DNA of 64,000 nt from JBCBRD01 sp039819785 (GCA_039819785.1 JBCBRH010000012.1:37245-101244); one strand, 5' to 3'; shown: positions 53,421-62,424, counted from the stretch's first letter. Made by a program: numbers and translations. The notes: generated by a model not told the origin, from the letters alone.

Positions 53421-53900
53421 ATGAAGTATCCGTTGGCGCGCGTGGCTCGCGCAGCAACATTTGCCAATCCGGTGGTCATGGTCGCGGCACTCATCATGGC
53501 ATCCATCGCCCTGGGTCCTGCACGACCAGCCAATGCCGAAGGCTTCCTCGCAGGTCGGCTTGAGCGCCTGCCTGATATCGAGGTGGGTCTGGGCAACGCC
53601 GGTTACGGAGTGAGCGACCACAAATATGAGCTGACAACCGGCAAGGGATACCGGGTCTGGATCAAATCGACAGGCGCCAAGGAATGTGCATTTGTTGCGC
53701 CGGAATTCTTCAGAAATGTTTGGTTCCGCAAAATCGAAGTCAACAAAGTCGAGATCAAGATCGACTTCATCCACGAGCTTGAGTTTGAACGTGAAGGCGA
53801 AGTCGAATTGTTCTTCACGCCCATCAAGCCAGGAACCTATGAGTGGGCCTGTGAGGGTTTCGAGGAAAAAGGCATGACCGGGAAGATCGTTGTGAAATGA
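53421..53900 (+). CDS. Exported cupredoxin-like protein of the lut/PQQ-ABC cluster
   Basis: A 159-residue protein with a signal peptide ending at PANAEG (residue 40). The mature part has a beta-sandwich pattern ending FFTPIKPGTYEWACEGFEEKGMTGKIVVK, as in cupredoxins (Cys in YEWAC, Met in KGMTG), although a full set of copper ligands is not obvious. The sequence is rich in Glu and Asp strands (VNKVEIKIDFIHELEFEREGEVELFF), so it could bind metal ions in another way. The ATG at 53421 has GGAGGAAG in front. It overlaps the ATPase gene by 4 bases. Confidence 0.75.
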   Translation: MKYPLARVARAATFANPVVMVAALIMASIALGPARPANAEGFLAGRLERLPDIEVGLGNAGYGVSDHKYELTTGKGYRVWIKSTGAKECAFVAPEFFRNVWFRKIEVNKVEIKIDFIHELEFEREGEVELFFTPIKPGTYEWACEGFEEKGMTGKIVVK

Positions 53901-54865
53901 CCGCCCTGATACGCCAAACCGATGTCTCCCCCCATGCAGACGCCACGCGCCAGTCTGACGGTGATGCCCATCGTCCTAATGGTTTGACCGCGAGCGTTGT
54001 GGGCGCTGATGCCACTGGAGACCATCGGTCAGTCAGCAGCGCAAGCACCCCGGCAAGCACCCCGGATGGAGCATCCGCCTCGGACGCCGAACCGGCTTTG
54101 CCGGCTTTGGTCGTCGAAAAGGTCTCGCATAGTTTCGGCGAAACCCGCGTTCTCGACAACGTCTCACTCTCGGTTCCCAGAGGCGTATTCACCGTCCTTC
54201 TCGGGCTGAACGGTGCGGGCAAGTCTACGCTCTTCGCGCTCATCACACGCCTGTACGACAACGTCACCGGCCAGATTAAGATCCAGGGCCACGATGTGCG
54301 CCGCGAACCAACCGCAGCGTTGCGCGGCATGGGCGTCGTCTTCCAATCACGCACGCTCGACCTCGACCTGACGCTGAAGCAAAACCTCACCTACCACGCA
54401 TCTCTCCATGGTTTTGGCACCGCCGAAGCCCGCGCGCGCGCAGACATCGCCCTTGAAACCGTAGGCCTCGCCAACCGGTCGAAGGAAAAAGTCCGCCACC
54501 TTTCCGGCGGTCAGGCGCGCCGCGTCGAGATCGCCCGCTCCATGTTGCATCGCCCTGACCTTCTGCTGTTGGATGAACCAACCGTAGGCCTGGACATCGG
54601 CTCACGTGAAAGCGTGCTTGAAATCGTCCGCAACCTTGTCGAACGTGATGGCCTTGGCGTCCTATGGGCGACCCACTTGATCGACGAAATCGCACCAACC
54701 GACCGTGTTGCTGTCCTGCACAAGGGTAAGCTTCTCTACCAAGGCAGCGTCCCTGAACTCCTCGCGAAAACCTCGGCAACAGACGTGTCCGAGGCCTTCC
54801 GCAATTTGACGGATGCCGCACCGCCACCGGCGGGGTCGGGGTCTACCTTGGGACTTGCCAGATGA
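53897..54865 (+). CDS. lutE: ABC transporter ATPase of the lut/PQQ-ABC cluster
   Basis: A 322-residue ATPase with Walker A GLNGAGKST (residues 103-111), signature HLSGGQARRVEIARSM and Walker B LLLLDEPTVGLD, followed by ATHLIDEI. It belongs to the DrrA/CcmA-like class paired with ABC-2 permeases. The first 68 residues are an unusual low-complexity extension with a repeat-like TPASTPDGASASD stretch. It overlaps the gene before by ATGA and the permease gene by 4 bases. The role in lanthanide or other import for the quinoprotein is inferred from the neighbourhood. Confidence 0.88.
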   Translation: MTALIRQTDVSPHADATRQSDGDAHRPNGLTASVVGADATGDHRSVSSASTPASTPDGASASDAEPALPALVVEKVSHSFGETRVLDNVSLSVPRGVFTVLLGLNGAGKSTLFALITRLYDNVTGQIKIQGHDVRREPTAALRGMGVVFQSRTLDLDLTLKQNLTYHASLHGFGTAEARARADIALETVGLANRSKEKVRHLSGGQARRVEIARSMLHRPDLLLLDEPTVGLDIGSRESVLEIVRNLVERDGLGVLWATHLIDEIAPTDRVAVLHKGKLLYQGSVPELLAKTSATDVSEAFRNLTDAAPPPAGSGSTLGLAR

Positions 54866-55797
54866 CCACGGACACCATCAGCCCATCTTCAAAACGTGGC
54901 AAAGCCGACGCCTACACCGCCCACAACGCAGGCGGCTTGGGCATCGCCGGTTACTTTGCCTGCTTTTCCGGTATCGTTTGGCGCGAAGTCCTTCGCTTTC
55001 TCCACCAGCGTGAGCGGTTCTTATCTGCCCTGGTCCGTCCCCTGGTTTGGCTTTTTATCTTCGCAGCCGGTTTCCGCCAGGTCCTTGGCGTTTCCATCAT
55101 CCCACCCTACCAGACCTACGTTCTTTACGAGACCTACGTGACACCGGGTCTCGTCGGCATGATCCTGCTGTTCAATGCCATGCAGTCATCGCTGTCGATG
55201 GTCTATGACCGTGAAACAGGAGCCATGCGAACGCTTTTGGTCAGCCCCTATCCCAGGTGGTTCCTGCTGATCTCCAAGCTGATCGGAGGTGTCGCGGTGG
55301 CGTTGCTGCAGGTCTATACGTTTCTGATCATCGCCTATTTCTGGGAGATCGAACCGGACGGACCAGCCATTCCCTTACTGTTCGGACTGGAAATCCCAGC
55401 CCCGTTCAATGGCTACATCACGGTCTTCCCGGCCCTCATTCTCGCCGGTTTGATGTTGGGCGCTCTGGCATTGTTTATGTCGTCGGTCATCCGTCAGCTC
55501 GAAAACTTCGCAGGCGTCATGAACTTCGTCATCTTCCCGATGTTCTTCGCCTCATCCGCCCTCTACCCGCTGTGGCGCATCCGGGAGTCAAGTCCACTCC
55601 TGTATGAAATCTGTCAGCTCAATCCTTTCACCCACGCTGTCGAGCTCATCCGCTTTGCATTCCACGGGCAGTTTGATCTGATGTCAGCCGGGGTCGTCAC
55701 AGGATGCACCGTCCTCTTCCTCAGCGCGGCGATCTACGCCTACAACCCGTCCAAAGGCCTGATTGGGCGACGTGGCGGTGGCGGCCCACCGCGATGA
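54862..55797 (+). CDS. lutF: ABC-2 type permease of the lut/PQQ-ABC cluster
   Basis: A 311-residue ABC-2 family membrane protein with about six helices: FLSALVRPLVWLFIFAAGF, TPGLVGMILLFNAMQSSLSMVYDRETGAMRTLLVSPYPRWFLLISKLIGG and later PALILAGLMLGALALFMSSVI. It matches the permease family linked with PQQ alcohol dehydrogenases. With the preceding ATPase (4-base overlap) and the lutA-like binding protein it would form one transporter, although ABC-2 permeases are commonly exporters, so direction of transport is not settled by sequence. Confidence 0.9.
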   Translation: MTTDTISPSSKRGKADAYTAHNAGGLGIAGYFACFSGIVWREVLRFLHQRERFLSALVRPLVWLFIFAAGFRQVLGVSIIPPYQTYVLYETYVTPGLVGMILLFNAMQSSLSMVYDRETGAMRTLLVSPYPRWFLLISKLIGGVAVALLQVYTFLIIAYFWEIEPDGPAIPLLFGLEIPAPFNGYITVFPALILAGLMLGALALFMSSVIRQLENFAGVMNFVIFPMFFASSALYPLWRIRESSPLLYEICQLNPFTHAVELIRFAFHGQFDLMSAGVVTGCTVLFLSAAIYAYNPSKGLIGRRGGGGPPR

Positions 55798-55847
55798 TCC
55801 CTACATCTGGAACAGGCCTAAAAAATCACGCTACGGAAACAACCGTC

Positions 55848-56525
55848 ATGCTCAAAATCTACAACGTTCTCCCCTCGGCCCATGGCCTGAACCGCACGCG
55901 CATAAGTGCCGTCACGCTATGCGCGCTTCTCGCAACCATGACACCCACGTCGCCATCGTTCGCGATCGATACGGAGAACCCGGATTGGCCCTGCGTCCAG
56001 CGCAAAGTCGAAACGTTGACCGCCACGCAGATTTGGGATGGCCCTCCCATCAGCGGTGAAGAAAAATGGTGGAAGGATGAGGACGTCCGCAAACTTGTTC
56101 CAGTCCTGACAAGCCGCCGCATCCCAATTGAAGAGGCTGAAGCAGAAATTGAAAAAATCGGCGAGGCAACGCCAGAAGCACAACGCGACACACGCATGAC
56201 GTTGCTGTTTGCTGGTGTCCTGGATGAAACCAATAAGGTCCGTCGCCGCGTCGTTGCAGGGATTGAGCGCTTCCAGAAACGCCAACGTGCCCGTGCCGAA
56301 GCCTTGGAAAAAAAGGGTGTCGAGCTCGCTGAATTACATCAGCGCGCAGACGATGGCGAGAAAATCTCTTCTCTCATTGATGACCGGCAGCGCAGTTATG
56401 ACTGGGACGCCCGCATCTTCAAGGAGCGACAGGACAACCTGCCCATCGCTTGCGAAATCCCCGTAGAGATCGAACAACGCGCTTTCTCAATCGGCCGCAC
56501 CATTCGCTTTCAGATGAGCGAGTAG
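55848..56525 (+). CDS. Exported coiled-coil protein of the lut/PQQ-ABC cluster
   Basis: A 225-residue protein with a signal peptide ending PSFAID (residue 40), then a conserved NPDWPCVQRKVETLTATQIWDGPPI and a helical, charged region with coiled-coil character (GIERFQKRQRARAEALEKKGVELAELHQRADDGEKISSLIDDRQRSYDWD). Two cysteines (WPC, ACE) could be bridged. It corresponds in position to a lutG-like exported gene, but I do not know its function. The ATG at 55848 is favoured; an ATG at 55794 overlaps the permease stop as ATGA and would add 18 residues. Confidence 0.75.
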   Translation: MLKIYNVLPSAHGLNRTRISAVTLCALLATMTPTSPSFAIDTENPDWPCVQRKVETLTATQIWDGPPISGEEKWWKDEDVRKLVPVLTSRRIPIEEAEAEIEKIGEATPEAQRDTRMTLLFAGVLDETNKVRRRVVAGIERFQKRQRARAEALEKKGVELAELHQRADDGEKISSLIDDRQRSYDWDARIFKERQDNLPIACEIPVEIEQRAFSIGRTIRFQMSE

Positions 56526-56619
56526 CCCAACACGCGACGCCCACGAGCAGCAAAGCCAAAATCAGGCAGCCACCTCAGACTGTTGGCGTTTCCTTCAAGC
56601 GTCCAGCGGGACACAACTC

Positions 56620-57228
56620 TTAGTGTCCGGCGTTTTCCACCAGGCGGGCAGACAGCATTGCCGTGGGTAGGTCGAAGTCGACCCATCCATCCGTGCCGTC
56701 TGGAAACCAAACGACATTCGTGTAGCCCATGGCCACCGCACGCTTAGCCGCGTTCCATGACATCCAACAATCGCGAAGACAGAAAAAAACCAGCGGCTTG
56801 TCCGGATCGCCATCACTCAGTCGCACCAACTCGGTTTTGAAAAACGTTTCGATCTCGGGACGCAACACGCCATAGCCGACGTTTGCAAGCCACGTCGCTC
56901 CAGCGATGCTTTTGTGCTTGGGTGCACGCCATATGGTGGAGCTCGGCAATCCGGGCGGCTTGGGTGCCTGTGGGTACACGTCAATGAAAACGGCGCCGGC
57001 GGATCGCCACATCTTTTCAGCCCCATCAACCTCGACAACACGAGCGCCCTTCAAAGATGAGGGCACCGGGGCTCGATAGGTATCCATCCTGTAGCCCGAG
57101 GGCTCCTTGACACCCTCGACGCCGCCAACGGCAAGAGCGCCCGAGGCAGCAAACCAACACAGCGCGAACGCTAGCCCAGTCACCCAAACGGTCGGCCAAT
57201 CGTCGTGACGCGACGTGGTGCTGATCAT
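56620..57228 (-). CDS. PQQ-associated Cys-Trp motif (rhodanese-like) protein
   Basis: A 202-residue exported protein with a signal peptide (hydrophobic residues 15-35). It is rhodanese-like and matches the conserved PQQ-catabolism-associated CxxCW-type family: FFCLRDCWMSWNAAKRAVAMGYTNVVWFPDGTDGWVD, with the two cysteines and the following Trp. VFIDVYPQAPKPPGLPS is the usual earlier conserved block. The start (57228, ATG with GAGG) is uncertain by five codons. It is convergent with the lut-like run and lies downstream of a terminator after xoxJ. Confidence 0.82.
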   Translation of the reverse strand: MISTTSRHDDWPTVWVTGLAFALCWFAASGALAVGGVEGVKEPSGYRMDTYRAPVPSSLKGARVVEVDGAEKMWRSAGAVFIDVYPQAPKPPGLPSSTIWRAPKHKSIAGATWLANVGYGVLRPEIETFFKTELVRLSDGDPDKPLVFFCLRDCWMSWNAAKRAVAMGYTNVVWFPDGTDGWVDFDLPTAMLSARLVENAGH

Positions 57229-57402
57229 GGTCCTCGGCCTCATTTGCTGATGGACGATCGCGATACATGACGATCTAACTCAGGCGGCACTATAACACCG
57301 TCACGGACAATCCGCAGCCTACTCGGTAGGTCAACGAGAATCGGCATCATCCGACACCATGGGAAAGACCATCATTTCAAACATCATCAATCCCACGAGC
57401 AC

Positions 57403-57443
57403 AAAAAAAAGGCGGAGCCACATGTGTGGGCTCCGCCTCTTTC
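57403..57443 (-). terminator. Rho-independent terminator after xoxJ
   Basis: Arms ggcggagcc (57411-57419) and ggctccgcc (57429-57437) form a perfect 9-bp stem; the minus-strand side is followed by a long run of T. It lies 25 bp after the xoxJ stop and separates it from the rhodanese-like gene. Confidence 0.88.
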
Positions 57444-57467
57444 GAAATGGATCAACAAACGTGATGA

Positions 57468-58337
57468 CTAAGACCGCGGCTTGGCGATCATTTGGTCCTG
57501 TTCATCGATAAGCGGCACGCCGTATTCCAGCAACGCTGCATCAATATCGCCTTGACGCTTCGCGATGATCTCATTCAGCTCACGCTTCCACTGCGTATCG
57601 GATTGACGAACACCCATGGTGATCCGGTAGGTCATGCGCGGGTCACGCCCCTCCTGAAGAAGTGGAACCACCTTCAGTTTGTTGTCACCAGACGTTTTGG
57701 AGAAATAGCCCGCAATCGGCCCCCACAAAACGCCAACATCGATTTCACCCGATGTCAGATCTTTGATCATCAACTCCGATGGTGAATCATAACGACGATC
57801 CACCACCAACTGATAGGGACGCACATTGCCCATAAGGCCCTGACGAACAATGACGCTAGCAGGAGGACTACCTGCCACCAGCCCAATCTTGGCGTCCTTC
57901 ATCTTCGGGTCAGACAACGAGATCACGCCATCAAGCTTGCCATCCTTTGGATAAACAAGAGCGTAGGCAGACCGGTAATAGGCATTGGTGTTCAATACCA
58001 TCTCGTCACCCTGCGCGTAACCGACAACGAGATCACAACGCTTGGCAAACAGTGTCCGCCGGATAAACCCGGTAGCCTGTGGGAACCACGTGTACTCGAC
58101 CTTCACGTCAAGTTCGTCGGCCACAATGTCCGCGATTTTGTTCTCGAAACCCGGCTCATCCTTTCCGGAGAATGGCAGGTTAGCAGGGTCGGCACACACG
58201 CGTAAAACGCGCCGATTGACAAGATCGGATGTCACACCTTCCGCGGCCATGACGGCTTCGCCGCCTGGGACGGAAACCATAAGCAGGGCGAGCAACGCCC
58301 CGCCGATGGTGGAACGATTAACCCGCAATACAGTCAT
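57468..58337 (-). CDS. xoxJ: XoxJ, quinoprotein-associated periplasmic binding protein
   Basis: A 289-residue protein of the family-3 solute-binding fold with a signal peptide ending VMAAEG. It matches XoxJ/MoxJ: VLRVCADPANLPFSGKDEPGFENKIADIVADELDVKVEYTWFPQATGFIRRTL, VVDRRYDSP and GEIDVGVLWGPIAGYF. XoxJ is needed for methanol dehydrogenase function and probably helps load or activate XoxF. I use the ATG at 58337 rather than a TTG two codons earlier. It overlaps xoxG by 20 bases. Confidence 0.95.
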   Translation of the reverse strand: MTVLRVNRSTIGGALLALLMVSVPGGEAVMAAEGVTSDLVNRRVLRVCADPANLPFSGKDEPGFENKIADIVADELDVKVEYTWFPQATGFIRRTLFAKRCDLVVGYAQGDEMVLNTNAYYRSAYALVYPKDGKLDGVISLSDPKMKDAKIGLVAGSPPASVIVRQGLMGNVRPYQLVVDRRYDSPSELMIKDLTSGEIDVGVLWGPIAGYFSKTSGDNKLKVVPLLQEGRDPRMTYRITMGVRQSDTQWKRELNEIIAKRQGDIDAALLEYGVPLIDEQDQMIAKPRS

Positions 58338-58893
58338 TCTCAAACTGCCCGAGTTCTTTCGGCTTAGACTCTTTCAACTTTGGACGTCCGCGCGGGATGG
58401 CATCGGCAGCGCGCGCCTTCAAGTATGTGTACATACCGTCGAGGTAGCACATGACGTTCTTATTATCACCGAGTGCAGGCATCACGTATTCCGTACCACC
58501 GGCATTTCGGATCTGACCGCTGGCAACGACGCCAACAAAATCGTCATATGTCATGGTCTTGACGGATTCGACCAATGCTGGCGCGTAGGTTGAACCAAGC
58601 CCTTCAGGCCCATGGCAAACATGGCACTCAGCATGGTAACGCTGAAACCCGCGGTAGGTCAGGAAGTCAACTTTCCCGTCGGCGGACACACGATAAGTTG
58701 GCGCACCCGATTCCTCGCCGAACCACTTGCCACCATCCATTTCGATCTTCTTGGCACCTGCGATTGCACCATCCTCGAGCTTGAAGGGCCCGACATCAGT
58801 CACAATAGTTGACTCGTCCGCCACAGCGCCGGTTACGGCAATCGCCATAAGCGTCGCAGCTCCGATAACAGCAGTAAAGACAGAGTTCTTCAC
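58318..58893 (-). CDS. xoxG: XoxG, cytochrome c electron acceptor of XoxF
   Basis: A 191-residue cytochrome c with signal peptide (about residues 1-25) and one haem site CHVCH (Cys90, Cys93, His94) in YHAECHVCHGPEGLGSTYAPAL. The axial Met may be in EYVMPALGD. XoxG takes electrons from XoxF. I prefer the GTG at 58893, which has AAGGGG with a 6-base spacer; an ATG six codons earlier (58911) has no good spacing. It ends inside xoxJ by 20 bases. A terminator separates it from xoxF. Confidence 0.93.
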   Translation of the reverse strand: MKNSVFTAVIGAATLMAIAVTGAVADESTIVTDVGPFKLEDGAIAGAKKIEMDGGKWFGEESGAPTYRVSADGKVDFLTYRGFQRYHAECHVCHGPEGLGSTYAPALVESVKTMTYDDFVGVVASGQIRNAGGTEYVMPALGDNKNVMCYLDGMYTYLKARAADAIPRGRPKLKESKPKELGQFENDCIAG

Positions 58894-59079
58894 ACGTTTC
58901 CCCTTTTGCATTTCCAGGACCGGACGGTTTGTTCCGTCCTCGGTTGATGACATAATGCTTTGATTTTCAGGCGGTCTCAAGACATCACGAGAAAACAGTT
59001 AAGTTAAGTCAGACGTGACGCTTTGAGTAAGAACACCGTCAGGTGAAATGCCGTGCATACCTGCAATGCGCTAGCCAGT

Positions 59080-59114
59080 AAAAAAAGGCCGACGCGAATT
59101 TAATCACGCCGGCC
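59080..59114 (-). terminator. Terminator between xoxF and xoxG
   Basis: In minus-strand sense, GGCCGGCG and CGTCGGCC form an 8-pair stem with one G-U, followed by seven T. It lies 21 bp after the xoxF stop and 187 bp before xoxG, so xoxF mRNA probably ends mostly here, giving more XoxF than XoxG/XoxJ. Confidence 0.82.
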
Positions 59115-59135
59115 CCTTCATTCAACGCGACCGAC

Positions 59136-60935
59136 TTACGGAAGCGAGAAGACAGTCAGCACGCCGCCCAGAGCTGTGTAGCTCGTGAGGCCTGCATAAC
59201 CACCGACCGCACCAAGGCCGTCGTTTGGATTGGTCAGACCAGCTGCCAGACCGATACCGGCCCAACCACCGATGCCCGAAAGGACAGCAATGTACTGCTT
59301 ACCTTTGTGCTCGTAGGTCATGACGTTGCCGATGATGCCGGAAGCCGTTTTGAACTTGTACAGTTCTTTACCGTCCTTCTTGTCGACAGCTTTCAGGTTA
59401 CCCTCAAGCGTGCCGTAGAAGACGATGTCACCAGCAGTTGCCAGCGCACCTGACCAGACGGAGAATGGCTCTGGCTTCGACCAGACGATTTCGCCTTTAC
59501 CAGCGTCCCAAGCGATGAAGTTACCCATGCCGCCGTGACTGTTTGGAGCAGGGTACATCGACAAGGTTGCACCGACGTATGGCTGACCAGCCGTGTAGGA
59601 CACACGGAATGGCTCATAGTCCATGCAGACGTGGTTGGTTGGGACGTAGAACAGACCGGTTTTTGGCGAGAAGGTAGCAGGTTGCTGGTCCTTCGTGCCG
59701 AGAGCGGCTGGGCAAATGCCTTTGGAGTTCACGTCTTCACCGTTTTTAGCTGTCGAATACTTGTCGACAACGTAAGGGCGACCATAGTTTGGCTTCGACT
59801 TGTCCATTTCGACACCGGTCGTCCAGTTGACGGTCGGGTCATACTTTTCAGCGACAAGCAGTTCACCAGTGACACGGTCCATCGTGTAGGCCAGACCATT
59901 CCGGTCGAAGTGCACAAGCGTTTTACGCTTTTCGCCCTTCACGTCGATGTCAGCGAGGATCATCTCGTTGATACCGTCGTAGTCCCACTCATCGAATGGC
60001 GTCATCTGATAAACCCAGCGCGCAATGCCTGTGTCGGCGTCACGTGCAAAGATTGTCATTGTCCAGCGGTTGTCACCTGGACGCTGAGCTGGGTTCCATG
60101 TCGATGGGTTACCCGAACCGTAGTAGAACAGGTTCGTTTCAGCGTCGTAGGAGTACCAACCCCAGGTCGTGCCACCACCGATTTTCCACTGATCACCCTG
60201 CCAGGATTTCAGCGAAGAATCTTTACCGACGGGCTTGCCGAGGGCCATGGTTTTTTCTGGGTCAAACATCAGCTGATCGTCTGGACCAACCGAGTATGCA
60301 CGCCAAACGCGCTTACCGGAATTGATGTCGTAGGCCGTAACGTGACCCTGGACACCGAATTCACCACCCGAGATGCCGACAATGATCTTGTCATTCACAG
60401 GAAGAACGGTCGCAGTGTTCGTTTCACCCTTTTTCGGGTCGCCGTTCACTGATTTCCATACTTCTTTACCCGACTTGGCGTCGAGAGCGACGACAGTCGT
60501 GTCGGCCTGATGAAGGAAGATCTTGCCTTCTGCGTATGCAACGCCACGGTTAACCGTGTCACAGCACATCACAGGGATGACAGATGGATCCTGCTTCGGC
60601 TCATACTTCCAAAGAATCTTGCCTTCGTTGTTCAGGTCGAGGGCATAGACGATGTTTGGAAACGGTGTATGGACGTACATCACGTCGCCGATAACCAGTG
60701 GTGAACCTTCGTGCCCACGCAGAACGCCCGTTGAGAACGACCAAGCGACCTGGAGGTCCTTGACGTTGTCACGGTTGATCTGATCGAGCTTCGAATAGCG
60801 CTGGTTGAAGTAGTCACCGGTTTGAATGGCCCACTGAGCCGAGTCTCCGGTTTGCTTGATCACGTCCTGGTTGGCCATTACTGGCGTTGCCAGAACCGTG
60901 ACGAGCAATGCACTGGTGAGTGCACTTTTGCGCAT
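59136..60935 (-). CDS. xoxF: XoxF, lanthanide-dependent methanol dehydrogenase
   Basis: A 599-residue PQQ eight-bladed propeller with a signal peptide ending PVMA (residue 21). The adjacent disulfide cysteines are Cys124-Cys125 (VMCCDTVNRG). Metal and PQQ ligands include Glu192 (GGEFG), Asn276 (GSGNPSTWN) and Asp318. Two residues later Asp320 (DEWDYDG) replaces the Ala of calcium MxaF, the mark of lanthanide-dependent enzymes. XoxF oxidises methanol in the periplasm. A strong AAGGAGG precedes the ATG. No MxaFI is in the window, so this may be the only or main methanol dehydrogenase of this region. Confidence 0.98.
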   Translation of the reverse strand: MRKSALTSALLVTVLATPVMANQDVIKQTGDSAQWAIQTGDYFNQRYSKLDQINRDNVKDLQVAWSFSTGVLRGHEGSPLVIGDVMYVHTPFPNIVYALDLNNEGKILWKYEPKQDPSVIPVMCCDTVNRGVAYAEGKIFLHQADTTVVALDAKSGKEVWKSVNGDPKKGETNTATVLPVNDKIIVGISGGEFGVQGHVTAYDINSGKRVWRAYSVGPDDQLMFDPEKTMALGKPVGKDSSLKSWQGDQWKIGGGTTWGWYSYDAETNLFYYGSGNPSTWNPAQRPGDNRWTMTIFARDADTGIARWVYQMTPFDEWDYDGINEMILADIDVKGEKRKTLVHFDRNGLAYTMDRVTGELLVAEKYDPTVNWTTGVEMDKSKPNYGRPYVVDKYSTAKNGEDVNSKGICPAALGTKDQQPATFSPKTGLFYVPTNHVCMDYEPFRVSYTAGQPYVGATLSMYPAPNSHGGMGNFIAWDAGKGEIVWSKPEPFSVWSGALATAGDIVFYGTLEGNLKAVDKKDGKELYKFKTASGIIGNVMTYEHKGKQYIAVLSGIGGWAGIGLAAGLTNPNDGLGAVGGYAGLTSYTALGGVLTVFSLP

Positions 60936-61413
60936 CGCGCTTCCTCCTTGTGGAATTTTGCCACGCTTGCAGTCTGTAGCATCGCCAGCGTGTCACGGCT
61001 TTCAGGGCAGCGGTTATGGCCCGCACCTCCAAAAACCTACGATTGGGATCGACACGTTGGTCGTCCCTGCAGGCATCGGCTACAGGCGGCAAAGTAGCCA
61101 CTTTTAGTCGCAGGGCGCAAGACTATCTTACGAGAAGCCCGGCAAGAGATGTTTGAAAAACAAGAAGTTGAGCTAATTCAACATGTTACATAGTTACAGT
61201 TCTGCGAGCTCGAGCGAAAATGCCGCAATGCACCTAGGAATTTTTCCCGATTCCAAAAAGAAAACCGACCAGACCGTTGTCTAGATCGTGACCGCGGCAC
61301 CCCTTCATAGCGGGCGATAAACACTGGCAAATCGTGCACAATAACTCTGGAGCGTATCCCACTTTTCGCGACGCGGATCGTCGAGCCAGCCCCCTGTCGA
61401 GGACTTATTTTAT
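60936..61413. promoter_or_regulatory. Divergent control region xoxF / metallo-hydrolase
   Basis: The 478 bp between the divergent xoxF and the SoxH-related hydrolase gene hold no gene I can support. Most short frames lack start signals. An inverted repeat lies at 61167-61182. The region must carry the xoxF promoter and probably the promoter for the hydrolase/SoxYZ pair. I see no GTAAT-N3-ATTAC copy like that before pqqA. Confidence 0.55.
61167..61182. promoter_or_regulatory. Inverted repeat in the xoxF upstream region
   Basis: gttga-gctaat-tcaac is a 5-bp dyad with a 6-bp spacer, at about 230 bp from each of the two divergent genes. Size and location fit a regulator site, but short dyads of this length occur by chance. 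Confidence 0.35.
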
Positions 61414-62424
61414 ATGCCGCACGCAAAACGTCACACACCACGAAGCGCGATCGCTGAGCCGACCCGCCGCACCTTTCTGCATACTGGAACAGGTGCCGTG
61501 TCGATGATGATTGCACCAGCGTTCTTGGATTTCGGGCCCAGCCGGACAGCACAAGCAACACCGATCGAAGCTCTTGAAACCAAAGAAGTTGCACCCGGCG
61601 TGTACGTCCACACAGGCGATCATGCGCTCTACACTCCGGATAACCATGGCGATATCTCAAACGCTGGTTTTATTATTGGAAACAACGCTGTTGCAGTCAT
61701 CGATACATCGGGCAGCTACCATGTCGGAAACCGTCTCAGGGCCGCCGTTCTCGCACGCACCGACCGCCCGGTACGCTACGTCATCAATACGCACATGCAC
61801 CCTGACCATGTCTTTGGGAACGCTGCGTTCGAAGACCCGGCAACAGCGATCCTGGCGCATCATAAGATGGCCCGCGGCCTGTCGGCACGCGCTGAACGCT
61901 ACATCTCGATCAACCGCGAAAACATGGGTGCGGCAGCCTTCGAAGGCACCCGGATCGTCTTACCAACGCGTGGTCTCGCAACCTCGGAAACACTCGACCT
62001 CGGCGGCCGCAAACTAGTCCTGACCCCGCGCACAACTGCGCATACCGACAATGACTTAACCGTGTTCGACGAAAAAACAGCAACGCTGTTCGCAGGCGAT
62101 TTGGTTTTCTCCGGTCACACCCCGACCCTTGATGGATCAATCCTCGGCTGGTCAAAGGTGCTGGCCGAACTCCAAGCGCAAAAACCGGCTTTGATCGTCC
62201 CAGGCCATGGGCCGGCAGCTTTGGCCTTGGATGATGCGCTAACGCCCATGAATACGTATCTCAGCGCTGTCATCAGCGGCGTTCGCGCGGCAATTGAAAA
62301 CGGACAGACGCTACGCGAAGCTGTCGAGAATGTCGGTTGGGAGCAAAAAGATGATTGGAAACTGTTTTCAGAGTATCATGGGCGAAACATCTCGGCGGCC
62401 TATGCCGAATTAGAATGGGAATAA
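61414..62424 (+). CDS. Quinoprotein-relay zinc metallo-hydrolase (SoxH-related)
   Basis: A 336-residue exported protein with a Tat-like N-terminus (TRRTFLHTGTGAV) and a complete metallo-beta-lactamase zinc site NTHMHPDHVFGN (His127, His129, Asp131, His132), TTAHTDNDL, FAGDLVFSGH and VPGHGPAA. It matches the family of zinc metallohydrolases co-occurring with quinoprotein dehydrogenases and SoxYZ fusions. Its substrate is unknown. It is divergent from xoxF and lies 163 bp before the fused SoxYZ-like gene. Confidence 0.9.
   Translation: MPHAKRHTPRSAIAEPTRRTFLHTGTGAVSMMIAPAFLDFGPSRTAQATPIEALETKEVAPGVYVHTGDHALYTPDNHGDISNAGFIIGNNAVAVIDTSGSYHVGNRLRAAVLARTDRPVRYVINTHMHPDHVFGNAAFEDPATAILAHHKMARGLSARAERYISINRENMGAAAFEGTRIVLPTRGLATSETLDLGGRKLVLTPRTTAHTDNDLTVFDEKTATLFAGDLVFSGHTPTLDGSILGWSKVLAELQAQKPALIVPGHGPAALALDDALTPMNTYLSAVISGVRAAIENGQTLREAVENVGWEQKDDWKLFSEYHGRNISAAYAELEWE

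Noticed and set aside
59535..60452. 305-codon open frame on the plus strand inside xoxF
   Set aside because: It is antisense to a fully supported methanol dehydrogenase gene, has no domain pattern, and arises from codon bias of xoxF.
61185..61197. Two gttac copies in the xoxF upstream region as a match to the pqqA operator
   Set aside because: They are direct, not inverted, with different spacing, and lack the GTAAT-N3-ATTAC dyad.
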